Shown here: positions 37,101-44,641 of the stretch, in pieces
Position numbering within the stretch: the first letter of the stretch is position 1
Layout of the letters: every line of letters begins with the position of its first letter
Assembly (NCBI RefSeq): GCF_004342065.1
Contig: NZ_SLZU01000001.1
Location: forward strand, 248,001 to 312,000
DNA length: 64,000 nt
Direction of reading: 5' to 3'
DNA from: Primorskyibacter sedentarius
Lineage (GTDB): Bacteria; Pseudomonadota; Alphaproteobacteria; Rhodobacterales; Rhodobacteraceae
The notes under the pieces: model-generated
Told to the model about the DNA's origin: nothing
The model's database searches: none
The model's input: the letters and a program-made list of their open reading frames with translations, nothing else
Position numbers and translations under genes: made by a program

Positions 37101-37573
37101 AACGGATAGCCAACCTCTTCGGCCTCTTTGGCAATGGCGTCGAAATCGTCGCCCAGAACCTCGGTCGCCGGGATGACAGGCACGCCCGCCTCGACCGCAA
37201 CCTTCCGGGCGCTGGCCTTGTCGCCAAGCGCGCGCATTGTTGCAGCCTTGGGCCCGATGAAGGTGATGCCGTTGGCCGCGCAGGCGTCAACGAAATCGGG
37301 GTTTTCAGACAGCAGACCATAGCCGGGATGGATGGCATCGGCGCCGCTTTCCTTGGCAACGCGGATGATCTCTTCGATGCTGAGATAGGCCGCAACCGGC
37401 CCCATCCCCTCGCCGATCCGATAGGCTTCGTCCGCCTTGAACCGATGCAGACCCAGCTTGTCCTCCTCGGCATAGACGGCGACCGTCTTCTTGCCCATCT
37501 CGTTCGCCGCCCGCATGATGCGAATGGCAATCTCGCCACGGTTGGCTATCAGGATCTTGTTGAAATCGGTCAT
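34133..37573 (-). CDS. pyc: pyruvate carboxylase
   Basis: Biotin enzyme that carboxylates pyruvate to oxaloacetate, the main anaplerotic reaction in many roseobacters. About 1146 residues from MTDFNKILIANRGEIAIRI (37573); 22 upstream codons are open but unsupported. Order: biotin carboxylase domain (SWGGGGRGMR ATP-binding glycine loop; FIEVNPRVQVEHTVTEE), carboxyltransferase domain (ITDTTMRDGHQSLLATR; HFHTHDTSG metal-binding histidines), the central allosteric/tetramerisation region, and a C-terminal biotinyl domain with EAMKMET. A single-chain enzyme of normal length. Confidence 0.98.
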   Translation of the reverse strand: MTDFNKILIANRGEIAIRIMRAANEMGKKTVAVYAEEDKLGLHRFKADEAYRIGEGMGPVAAYLSIEEIIRVAKESGADAIHPGYGLLSENPDFVDACAANGITFIGPKAATMRALGDKASARKVAVEAGVPVIPATEVLGDDFDAIAKEAEEVGYPLMLKASWGGGGRGMRPINGPEELKEKVLEGRREAEAAFGNGEGYLEKMITRARHVEVQILGDSHGNIYHLYERDCSVQRRNQKVVERAPAPYLSEAQREEICELGRKICAHVNYECAGTVEFLMDMDTGKFYFIEVNPRVQVEHTVTEEVTGIDIVQAQILIAEGKSLAEATGKASQYDIRLNGHALQTRITTEDPQNNFIPDYGRITAYRSATGMGIRLDGGTAYAGGVITRYYDSLLVKVTAWAPTPEKAIARMDRALREFRIRGVSTNISFVENLLKHPTFLNNQYTTKFIDETPGLFDFKQRRDRGTKVLTYLADISVNGHPETAGRVLPASDLKPARAPELRAEPVPGTRNLLEEKGPQAVADWMAAQKQVLITDTTMRDGHQSLLATRMRSVDMIGVAPAYAANLPQLFSVECWGGATFDVAYRFLQECPWQRLRDLRARMPNLMTQMLLRASNGVGYTNYPDNVVQSFVKQAAATGVDVFRVFDSLNWVENMRVAMDAVIDSGKVCEGTICYTGDINDPDRAKYDLKYYVAMGKDLKAAGAHVLGLKDMAGLLKPAAAGPLITALKEEVGLPIHFHTHDTSGAAIATVMAAAQAGVDAVDAAMDALSGNTSQPTLGSIVEALRWTDRDTGLDIGAVREISNYWEAVRGKYAAFESGLQAPASEVYLHEMPGGQFTNLKAQARSLGLEERWHEVAQTYADVNQMFGDIVKVTPSSKVVGDMALMMVSQNLTRAEVEDPKTDVAFPDSVIDMMRGNLGQPPGGFPEGILKKILKDEKPNTERPGKHLPPVDLEATRKELSDMLDGMEIDDEDLNGYLMYPKVFLDYMGRHKTYGPVRSLPTLNFFYGMEPGDEISAEIDPGKTMEIRLQALGETDENGEVKVFFELNGQPRVIRVPDRKAKATTAARPKAELGNANHVGAPMPGVVASIAAQPGRPVKQGDLLLTIEAMKMETGIHAERDAVVKAVHVQPGAQIDAKDLLVELE

Positions 37574-37682
37574 TCTGGTTCTGTCCCGTCGTTGAGGTCC
37601 CGTCGATGTGTCGCCCTGACGGGCCACACGGGGCGGCATTGTGCCGCGTTAGAAGTGATCTTTTGCACCTGCAGCATAAGAG

Positions 37683-38825
37683 TCAAGCACGCCTCGGCCA
37701 CAGGCAGTCCGGAAGGTCCGAGAGTTTGCGCGCCCCGATCTGCACCATATTCGCCGCCAGATCGCGCGAAAGCATGTCGACAAGATGGGGCGGCCCCGCA
37801 TCGCCCAGTGCCGCAAGGGCAAAATGCCATGCCCGGCCCAGCATCACGAAATCCGCTCCCAGAGCCAGGGCGCGCAGCATGTCCAGACCGCCCTCGATCC
37901 CGCTGTCGAAAATCAGGGGCAGCTTGGTTGCTGCACGAATTTCAGGCAGAACCTCGATACTCGCGGGGGCGGCATCGAACTGACGCCCGGCATGGTTGGA
38001 AACCCACAGCGCATCAACGCCGGCCGCCTCCAGCGGTGCCGCGTCGCTGGCCCGCATCACACCCTTGACCACGAAGGGCCCGTCCCATTCGTCGCGCAGC
38101 CATTGCAGGTAATCCCAGCCCGGCGCAGTGCGCAGAAGGTAGCCCGCATGCTCGGTGCTGCTGAGACCGGTCACCTTGGCGGCGTAATCATCGATCAGCT
38201 TCATCCGCGGCATGCCGTGTTGCAATGTCCCCACGGCCCAGACAGGGCAGCGCGCGACTTGCGCCAGTATCCGCGGTGTCAGCCGCGGCGGAGAGGTCAG
38301 GCCAGAGCGTTGCTGGCGCTCGCGACGGCTGGCCGCCGGGACATCCACCGTCAGCACCAAGGTCGAAAACCCGGCATCACGGGCACGTTTCAGCATATCC
38401 CTCCGGACGGCCTCATCTCGGGGCGGATACATCTGGAACCAGCCATTGCCCCCGACATGCGGCGCCAGATCTTCCGGCGTCCGGGTCGCGACCGTTGACA
38501 GCCCGTAGGGCAGCCCGGCCTTCGTCGCGGCACTTGCCAGCCTGCGCTCTGCATCGGGCCACATCAGCCCCGACATCCCCACAGGGCTGACCCCAAACGG
38601 CAACGGGTAGCTTTGGCCGAAAAGCGAGGTCGACAGGTCGGGTGTGAACTCCCCATGCAGGATCGAAGGCATGAACAGCACCTCGTCCAGCTTGGCGCGG
38701 TTGCGTGCCTTCGTGGCCTCCACCCCGGTCGCGCTGTCAAGATATTCCCAGGCGAAATGGGGGACACGCCGCCTTGCGCGGGTCTTCAGGTCGGAGATTG
38801 CCGGAAATCGGGCGTGAAGATCCAT
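37683..38825 (-). CDS. FMN-dependent alpha-hydroxy-acid oxidase/dehydrogenase (L-lactate dehydrogenase LldD-like)
   Basis: About 380 residues from MDLHARFPAISDLKTRARRR at 38825. Family segments: FAWEYLDSATGVEAT, FGQSYPLPFGVSPVGMSGL, LVLTVDVPAASRRERQQRSG, VVKGVMRASDA, the active-site VSNHAGRQFDAAPASIEVLPEI and FDSGIEGGLDMLRALALGADFVMLGRAW (FMN phosphate loop). The substrate could be L-lactate, mandelate or glycolate; the sequence does not decide. It lies about 110 bases behind the pyc start in the same direction, metabolically suggestive since lactate oxidation yields pyruvate. Confidence 0.9.
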   Translation of the reverse strand: MDLHARFPAISDLKTRARRRVPHFAWEYLDSATGVEATKARNRAKLDEVLFMPSILHGEFTPDLSTSLFGQSYPLPFGVSPVGMSGLMWPDAERRLASAATKAGLPYGLSTVATRTPEDLAPHVGGNGWFQMYPPRDEAVRRDMLKRARDAGFSTLVLTVDVPAASRRERQQRSGLTSPPRLTPRILAQVARCPVWAVGTLQHGMPRMKLIDDYAAKVTGLSSTEHAGYLLRTAPGWDYLQWLRDEWDGPFVVKGVMRASDAAPLEAAGVDALWVSNHAGRQFDAAPASIEVLPEIRAATKLPLIFDSGIEGGLDMLRALALGADFVMLGRAWHFALAALGDAGPPHLVDMLSRDLAANMVQIGARKLSDLPDCLWPRRA

Positions 38826-38970
38826 GGCGGGTATTTGCGACGGAACCGTAGCCTTGTCCAGCGGATCGCCGCAGGAATCTGACAAAAAATCTATTTTTTC
38901 GGCAAAACCATCTGCGAACATAGCGGGAACGAGCCTTCCCTTCCCGACCGACTCCGACTAGTTTGGCGCC

Positions 38971-41319
38971 ATGAGCAGTTTCGACGAAATGGACGCCTTT
39001 GAGGGCGCATCGCTGTCGGCGCGCGCGATGGCCGCGCGGCCCGCACCCTATCTTGACGGGTTGAACCCGGCGCAACGCGCAGCGGTGGAGGCGCTGGACG
39101 GTCCTGTCCTGATGCTGGCTGGTGCCGGCACCGGCAAGACCAAGGCGCTGACCGCCCGGATCGTGCACCTGCTGAACACCGGGCGCGCCCGCCCGAACGA
39201 AATTCTGGCCGTGACCTTCACCAACAAGGCCGCGCGCGAGATGAAGAACCGCGTCGGCGGGATGCTGGGACAGACGGTGGAAGGGATGCCTTGGCTTGGC
39301 ACGTTTCATTCGATCTGTGTGAAACTCTTGCGCCGCCATGCCGAGCTCGCCGGGTTGAAGTCCAACTTCACCATTTTGGACACAGACGACCAAATTCGCC
39401 TGATGAAACAGCTGATTCGGGCTGCGAATATTGACGACAAGCGCTGGCCCGCGCGGCAATTGGCGGGCATCATCGACGGCTGGAAAAACCGCGCGCTTAC
39501 GCCATCGAAAGTGCCTGCCGCCGATGCGGGCGCCTACAACAACCGCGGGGTAGAGTTCTATGCCCAGTATCAAGCCCGCCTGAAAGAGCTGAACGCCGTC
39601 GATTTCGGTGACCTGCTGCTCCATATGGTGACGATATTTCAGGCCCATCCCGATGTGCTCGAAAAGTATCAGCGCTGGTTCAAATACATCCTCGTGGACG
39701 AGTATCAGGATACCAACGTCGCGCAGTACCTCTGGCTGCGGCTGCTGGCGGCATCGCACAAGAATATCTGCTGCGTGGGCGATGACGACCAGTCGATCTA
39801 TGGCTGGCGCGGCGCCGAAGTGGGCAATATCCTGCGGTTCGAAAAGGATTTTCCCGGCGCGCATGTCGTCCGGCTGGAACAGAATTATCGCTCCACCCCG
39901 CATATCCTTGCCGCTGCCTCCGGTGTTATCGACGGCAACAAGGGACGGCTGGGCAAGACGCTCTGGACCGAGGCACAGGACGGCGAAAAGGTTCGCCTGA
40001 TCGGGCATTGGGATGGCGAGGAAGAGGCGCGCTGGATCGGCGAAGAGATCGAGTCCATGCAAAAGGGCACGCGCGGGATGCGGCCGGTGTCGCTTGACGA
40101 AATGGCCATCCTTGTACGCGCCTCGCACCAGATGCGCGCCTTCGAGGACCGGTTCCTGACAATCGGCCTGCCCTACCGCGTTATCGGCGGCCCCCGCTTC
40201 TACGAGCGGCTGGAGATCCGCGATGCCATGGCCTATTTCCGCTGCGTGGTCAGCCCCGATGATGATCTGGCGTTTGAACGCATCGTCAACACACCCAAGC
40301 GCGGGCTGGGCGACAAGGCGCAACAGACCATCCAGACCACCGCACGCGCCAATGGTGTTTCGCTGATCGATGGTGCGGCACTGGCCGTGGAACAGGGGCT
40401 GATCAAGGGTAAAGGCGCCAAGGAGCTGGGCCGGCTGGTCGTAGACCTTGCGCGCTGGGGCCGTATGGCGGGCGATGATGACGTCACCCATATGGAACTG
40501 GCCGAGATCATCCTCGACGAATCCGGCTATACCGGCATGTGGCAGAACGACAAGACGCCAGAGGCACCGGGACGGCTGGAAAACCTCAAGGAACTCGTGA
40601 AGGCGCTGGAGAATTTCGAGAACCTGCAAGGCTTCCTCGAACATGTCAGCCTGATCATGGATAACGAGACAGACGATGGCGGCGCCAAAGTCAGCATCAT
40701 GACGCTGCACGCGGCCAAGGGGCTGGAATTTCCCGCCGTTTTCCTGCCGGGATGGGAGGACGGGCTATTCCCCTCGCAACGCTCGATGGATGAAAGCGGC
40801 GTGAAAGGCCTCGAAGAGGAGCGCCGTCTCGCCTATGTCGGCATCACCCGGGCCGAGGAGATCTGCACCATTTCCTTTGCCGCGAATCGGCGGGTCTTTG
40901 GGCAATGGCAATCCGCCCTGCCCTCGCGTTTCATTGATGAGCTGCCCGAGGAACATGTAGAGGTTCTGACACCGCCGGGCCTTTACGGTGGCGGTTATGG
41001 TGCCGCCGGGATGGGTGGTTCTTCCGGGATCGAACAGCGTGCGGCGGATGCCAATGTCTACAACTCTCCCGGATGGCGCCGTCTGCAGGAACGGTCCGCA
41101 CAGCGCCCCGTCAGCCAACCACGCGAGACCCGCAATACCGTGATCGACCTTGAGGCCGTGTCGCGTTTTGAAACCGGCGAGCGCGTGTTTCATCAGAAAT
41201 TCGGCTATGGCAGCATCATCGGCATCGAAGGCGACAAGCTGGAAATCGCGTTCGAGAAGGCCGGAACCAAGAAAGTCGTGGCGAGCTATATCTCTGCGGC
41301 GGACGACATTCCCTTCTGA
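38971..41319 (+). CDS. uvrD: ATP-dependent DNA helicase UvrD/PcrA (Rep family)
   Basis: Superfamily 1A 3'-5' helicase acting in nucleotide excision and mismatch repair. 782 residues. Motif I GAGTGKTKALTARI, Ia TFTNKAAREMKNRV, II VDEYQDTN, III GDDDQSIYGWRGA, IV EQNYRS, V SIMTLHAAKGLEFPAVFLPGWE and VI EERRLAYVGITRA are all present. The C-terminal tail ends in a Tudor-like segment (FETGERVFHQKFGYGSIIGIEGDKLEIAFEKAGTKKV, here given as positions about 725-760), the usual UvrD/PcrA RNA-polymerase-binding tail. Confidence 0.97.
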   Translation: MSSFDEMDAFEGASLSARAMAARPAPYLDGLNPAQRAAVEALDGPVLMLAGAGTGKTKALTARIVHLLNTGRARPNEILAVTFTNKAAREMKNRVGGMLGQTVEGMPWLGTFHSICVKLLRRHAELAGLKSNFTILDTDDQIRLMKQLIRAANIDDKRWPARQLAGIIDGWKNRALTPSKVPAADAGAYNNRGVEFYAQYQARLKELNAVDFGDLLLHMVTIFQAHPDVLEKYQRWFKYILVDEYQDTNVAQYLWLRLLAASHKNICCVGDDDQSIYGWRGAEVGNILRFEKDFPGAHVVRLEQNYRSTPHILAAASGVIDGNKGRLGKTLWTEAQDGEKVRLIGHWDGEEEARWIGEEIESMQKGTRGMRPVSLDEMAILVRASHQMRAFEDRFLTIGLPYRVIGGPRFYERLEIRDAMAYFRCVVSPDDDLAFERIVNTPKRGLGDKAQQTIQTTARANGVSLIDGAALAVEQGLIKGKGAKELGRLVVDLARWGRMAGDDDVTHMELAEIILDESGYTGMWQNDKTPEAPGRLENLKELVKALENFENLQGFLEHVSLIMDNETDDGGAKVSIMTLHAAKGLEFPAVFLPGWEDGLFPSQRSMDESGVKGLEEERRLAYVGITRAEEICTISFAANRRVFGQWQSALPSRFIDELPEEHVEVLTPPGLYGGGYGAAGMGGSSGIEQRAADANVYNSPGWRRLQERSAQRPVSQPRETRNTVIDLEAVSRFETGERVFHQKFGYGSIIGIEGDKLEIAFEKAGTKKVVASYISAADDIPF

Positions 41320-41457
41320 TCTGACGGTGCTTTGCCCGGTGCCGAGTTTACCCTGCCTCTTAGGTGGCCGGGCAGATCGTGGCCTGCAACGCCAGCTTCG
41401 CATGTCCGGACACCCGCAGGTGATCCGCCCTGAATACTGCCTTGCGCAATAGTATCC

Positions 41458-41470
41458 GACTAAATTACTC
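41458..41470 (+). promoter_or_regulatory. candidate iron-responsive operator of the hemP operon
   Basis: GACTAAATTACTC is an imperfect palindrome (GACTAA-A-TTACTC) that resembles GACTATTTTTGTC at 1361-1373 upstream of the TonB receptor. It lies about 97 bases before the first start codon of the operon. Just downstream are a TTGACA hexamer (41474-41479) and a second inverted repeat GGTGAC/GTCACC (about 41482-41500), which could be -35 and another operator. Confidence 0.35.
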
Positions 41471-41566
41471 AGGTTGACAAAGGTGACCAAATGAGTCACC
41501 TATCAGATGTCCAGCCACCCCATACGCATGAGGGGAAGCCCGACCACATTTTGTGGAGGTATCCCA

Positions 41567-41734
41567 ATGCAGAAAACACGCGCCGTAAACCCTGATGAAA
41601 CGACCCGGTATGCAGAGCCTTGCCCCTGCCGTTCTGAGCTTTGGAACCTGGCGGATGTCGGGCGGGCGACCGAATGGCTCAGCTTCGAATGGCTGCTCGA
41701 TCATGTCGAAGGCCGAGCGAGGGCAGTAAGATGA
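41567..41734 (+). CDS. 55-residue unknown protein, first gene of the hemP operon
   Basis: The ATG at 41567 is preceded by GTGGAGGT, a strong ribosome-binding site. The protein MQKTRAVNPDETTRYAEPCP... contains a CPC pair (residues 19-21) and the aromatic pattern TEWLSFEWLLDHVEGRA. No family recognised. Its stop codon overlaps the hemP start (ATGA), so the two are translationally coupled; this supports a role in haem or iron handling, by context only. Confidence 0.6.
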   Translation: MQKTRAVNPDETTRYAEPCPCRSELWNLADVGRATEWLSFEWLLDHVEGRARAVR

Positions 41735-41898
41735 CAGCTCAGATCCCCGACAGATCCGTACTCAACGCCTCGCCAGCCCTGCCCCGCTATGACGCGACAG
41801 AGCTGACATGCGGCGGCGATTTGGCAGAGATCACCCTGGGCGACCAAGTCTACCGGCTTCGCATCACGAAGGCCGGCAAGCTGATCCTGACCAAATGA
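41731..41898 (+). CDS. hemP: hemin uptake protein HemP
   Basis: 55 residues. The C-terminal half shows the HemP/HmuP pattern YDATELTCGGDLAEITLGDQVYRLRITKAGKLILTK (given as residues 20-55), with the terminal YRLRITxxGKLILTK being diagnostic. HemP/HmuP proteins are small regulators or helpers of haem-uptake genes. It overlaps its neighbours by four bases on each side, so this is the middle gene of a compact three-gene operon under a probable iron-controlled promoter. Confidence 0.9.
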   Translation: MTAQIPDRSVLNASPALPRYDATELTCGGDLAEITLGDQVYRLRITKAGKLILTK

Positions 41899-42368
41899 CG
41901 GCCGCTCCCCAACATCGCGGCGGTGCGCCGGTCGGCTACCTTGACGAGCTTGGCGCCGTAGAGGCTGGCGCGGTGCTCTACCTGCGCCTGTGGTGCAACG
42001 GTGCAGAAGCGCAGCAGCAGGTTTGGAACGATTTTGCCGGAACACTGGGCACCCGGCACGGACGCTCTGCGTTGCAAAGCCTTGAGGACTTGTGCCAGCT
42101 ATGCTCTCGCCATGGGCGTCGCCCGCTGATGCGCCACCATGTCAGCTGCAAATGTCTTGGCGCGGATGAGGCGTGTTTTGCCAATTTCGTCGCCGCAGCC
42201 AGCGAAGGCGCGCGCGAGGATGCGATGATGCTCGCGACGCTTCTGGTCAGGCCGGATATGGCGCCTTGTATCGTCGATCTTGCGCAATCGCTTGGCATTG
42301 CCCTTCGTCGCATGGCCGGGCAGGACGAGCCGCGGCTGACAGCCGGATACACCGGGACGCTGCACTGA
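41895..42368 (+). CDS. 157-residue unknown protein, third gene of the hemP operon
   Basis: The start ATG overlaps the hemP stop (ATGA at 41895). The protein is soluble, with paired cysteines (LCQLCSRHGRRPLMRHHVSCKCLGADEACF, about residues 64-93: four cysteines and three histidines) that could bind metal or haem. No family recognised. Tight coupling to hemP suggests an iron or haem function; this is inference from position only. Confidence 0.7.
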   Translation: MTAAPQHRGGAPVGYLDELGAVEAGAVLYLRLWCNGAEAQQQVWNDFAGTLGTRHGRSALQSLEDLCQLCSRHGRRPLMRHHVSCKCLGADEACFANFVAAASEGAREDAMMLATLLVRPDMAPCIVDLAQSLGIALRRMAGQDEPRLTAGYTGTLH

Positions 42369-42422
42369 AGGGTCGCGCCCCGGCGCCTTGATCTGCGCAG
42401 ACAGATGCCAAGGGCCGTGGTG

Positions 42423-43787
42423 TCACCCCATGAACGTGTTCGGCGCCATGGTGTTGGACAGAAACACGAGCGCCTCGCGCAGGTCTGCACGGGTCACCGA
42501 CCCACCAAGACCCACGCGGATCTTCTCTTCCGGTTTGCCCAGCACGGTGAAGGCATCCGACGGCGTCACGCCGATCGGACGCCGCGCCATGCGGGCAACC
42601 ACCTCTGCACGGGTCACACCCGCAGGCAGTTCGAGCCAGATGTTGAAGGCATTGTCCGCCGCGCGAAACGTGAAACCGCGCAAGACCTCCGCCGCGATTG
42701 TCTGCCGCGCAGCACTCTCGGACCGGACGAAGCGGCGGATGCTGTCGGCGGTGCCATCCTCGATCCATTGTGTCATCAGCGCAGAGGACAAGGGCGACGG
42801 CATCACGGAAAGCGCCCGGATCGCATGCGACAGGTGGAAGGCACAGCGGGGCGTGGGCGCAATCGTATAGGCCAGCCGCAGTCCCGCGCCGATGCATTTC
42901 GCCAGCCCGCCAATATGCCATGTCAGCTCTGGCGCGGACAGCGCGATGGGCGCGGGCGAACGGGTGGGGATGAATCCATAGGCGTCATCCTCGATCAGGG
43001 TCAGCTCGTGGCGCAACAAAACGGCGGCGATCTCTTCACGTCGCGAAGCCGGGATGGTCAGCGTGGTGGGGTTCTGCAAGGTCGGGTTGAGGTAAAGCGC
43101 CTTCGGACCATGCGCCACGATAGCGGCCTCCAGCGCGTCGGGCAGCACGCCGCCTGCATCCATTTCCACGCCGACCAGCTTTACCCCGAAACGCCCCGCG
43201 ACGTTGCGAATGCCCGGATAGGTGACCGCCTCGCACAGCACGACATCGCCGGGGCGCGTGATGATCGACAGGATCGCGGCCATCGTTGCATGGGCACCGG
43301 GCGTCACTGCCACGCGTTCAAGCGAAGGCACCATCCCGCGCATCGACAGCCAGCTTGACGCCGCTGCCTTGTCGCGATCCGATCCGGTCGTCGACTGGTA
43401 GCGCAAGAGGTCGATCAGGTTCGCCGAAACATAGCCCAGCCCCTCTTGCATCCGGCGGCGCAGCGCGGGATCCGTGGGTTCCGGCGGCATGTTCATCGAC
43501 AGGTCTTCTTCGCCGGCGCGCGCCATGTCCGGCGCATTGGACACCACGCTGCCCCGGATGAACGTGCCACGCCCGACATGGCTTTCGACATGTCCGCGCG
43601 CGCGCGCCTCGGTATAGGCCCGCGATACGGTGGTGAAATCGATCCCCAAACGCTCGGCCAGCTTGCGCTGCGGCGGCAGACGGGTGCCGTCCGTCAAATG
43701 ACCTTCGCGAATATCGCGGGCAATCGCATCCGCAATCGCCAGATAGCGCGGCTTGCCGTTTTCAAGGGCTGTGGGGATCCAGTGCAT
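42423..43787 (-). CDS. MocR-type transcriptional regulator (GntR HTH fused to PLP aminotransferase fold)
   Basis: About 454 residues from MHWIPTALENGKPRYL at 43787, with AAAAGGA upstream; 5-9 more residues are possible. The N-terminal winged helix of GntR type (GHLTDGTRLPPQRKLAERLGIDFTTVSRAYTEARARG; residues about 25-65) is followed by a fold-type-I aminotransferase domain with NPTLQNPTTLTIPASRR, LIEDDAYGF and the region GLAKCIGAGLRLAY around the PLP lysine. MocR regulators usually act on the divergent neighbour, here the Nit1C-type cluster starting at 44078; repeats in the shared promoter fit this. Confidence 0.88.
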   Translation of the reverse strand: MHWIPTALENGKPRYLAIADAIARDIREGHLTDGTRLPPQRKLAERLGIDFTTVSRAYTEARARGHVESHVGRGTFIRGSVVSNAPDMARAGEEDLSMNMPPEPTDPALRRRMQEGLGYVSANLIDLLRYQSTTGSDRDKAAASSWLSMRGMVPSLERVAVTPGAHATMAAILSIITRPGDVVLCEAVTYPGIRNVAGRFGVKLVGVEMDAGGVLPDALEAAIVAHGPKALYLNPTLQNPTTLTIPASRREEIAAVLLRHELTLIEDDAYGFIPTRSPAPIALSAPELTWHIGGLAKCIGAGLRLAYTIAPTPRCAFHLSHAIRALSVMPSPLSSALMTQWIEDGTADSIRRFVRSESAARQTIAAEVLRGFTFRAADNAFNIWLELPAGVTRAEVVARMARRPIGVTPSDAFTVLGKPEEKIRVGLGGSVTRADLREALVFLSNTMAPNTFMG

Positions 43788-43848
43788 CGGCGTCCTTTTC
43801 ATCTTGCGTAACACCTGCCTAGCGCATCCTGGTCACGGATTGAAGCAG

Positions 43849-44021
43849 ATTGTATGCATCACTAGCTGCCTTGGTGCAAAGGCGCGATTCTCCGGATTTC
43901 AGCCGAAAATTGTAGGTAGAATGACTGTATTTGCGCAAATTATTGGCACAATCACCTCCAGACGACCCTTTTCGAACGATTACATTGTATGGAAATTGCA
44001 CTGCCGATTGATTCGTACAAT
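43849..44021. promoter_or_regulatory. repeated ATTGTA boxes in the divergent MocR / Nit1C promoter region
   Basis: ATTGTATG (43849-43856), ATTGTAGG (43909-43916) and ATTGTATG (43984-43991) are direct copies, and TACAAT (44016-44021) is an inverted one. They lie in the 290-base region between the MocR gene and the first cluster gene, which holds no ORF. MocR proteins typically bind spaced direct repeats. The assignment is by eye. Confidence 0.35.
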
Positions 44022-44077
44022 CCGGCTACCGCATCTCTTGATCCATCGAAGACGCAACACAGGAACAGGAGCGCGAG

Positions 44078-44560
44078 ATGCCCGAAGTCACCAAGGAAAT
44101 GCACAAGGACGGCGATTTCTTCGTCAATTACGAAGAGAAGGTCTTTGAGGACGTGAAGGCCGATGAAGGAGAGAAGGCGCTTGTCACCTTCCACACCGTG
44201 GCCTTCGAAGGCTCCATCGGGCTGGTTAATATCCTCAACGCCATCCGGCTCAACCGCAAGGGCTATGAGACCTCCATCCTGCTTTACGGCCCCGGCGTCA
44301 CGCTCGGCATCCAGCGCGGTTTTCCAACGCTGGGCGACGAGGCGTTCCCCGGCCACCAGAACTTTGCGGTGAACCTCAAGAAGTTCATGTCCGAAGGCGG
44401 AACCGTCTATGCCTGCCGCTTTGCGCTTCAGGCGCTTTACGGGCATGGCGAACCTTCTCTGCTGCCCGGCATCATTCCGATTGCGCCGCAGGACGTGCTC
44501 GATTGCATCCTGCTGCACAAGAAGGCGAACGCGGTGATCCTCGACACCTGGACAGTGTGA
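44078..44560 (+). CDS. MSMEG_0572/NitB-like protein of the Nit1C cluster
   Basis: 160 residues, DsrE-like soluble protein. Segments such as [36 protein letters not shown] and the C-terminal [20 protein letters not shown] agree with the MSMEG_0572 family, annotated as a nitrogen-starvation response protein. It is consistently the first gene in nitrilase Nit1C clusters. In Pseudomonas such clusters serve cyanide assimilation. GGAGCGCGAG lies before the ATG. The molecular role is not established. Confidence 0.85.
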   Translation: MPEVTKEMHKDGDFFVNYEEKVFEDVKADEGEKALVTFHTVAFEGSIGLVNILNAIRLNRKGYETSILLYGPGVTLGIQRGFPTLGDEAFPGHQNFAVNLKKFMSEGGTVYACRFALQALYGHGEPSLLPGIIPIAPQDVLDCILLHKKANAVILDTWTV

Positions 44561-44575
44561 TCCGCTGATCGCCCG

Positions 44576-44610
44576 GGACGGGCCGGTCCCCCCTCCCCAC
44601 CGGCCCGTCC
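44576..44610 (+). other. strong 12-bp hairpin between the first cluster gene and the nitrilase gene
   Basis: GGACGGGCCGGT and ACCGGCCCGTCC are perfect inverted repeats around an 11-base loop CCCCCCTCCCC. There is no T-run, so it is not a classical terminator. It may stabilise the upstream mRNA or set a ratio between the first gene and the rest of the operon. Confidence 0.6.
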
Positions 44611-44641
44611 TGCCCGCCTCCTATTGTGAAAGGCCCCTTTC

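Noticed and set aside
34187-38068. 1293-codon open frame on the plus strand
   Set aside because: It lies antisense to pyruvate carboxylase, whose domains are complete. High-GC codon bias leaves the opposite strand open. The translation has no family motifs.
43940-43960. sigma-54 promoter before the Nit1C cluster (TTGGCACAATCACC)
   Set aside because: The GG at -24 is present, but no GC element with TTGC-type sequence stands at the required distance, and the adjacent regulator is not an enhancer-binding protein.
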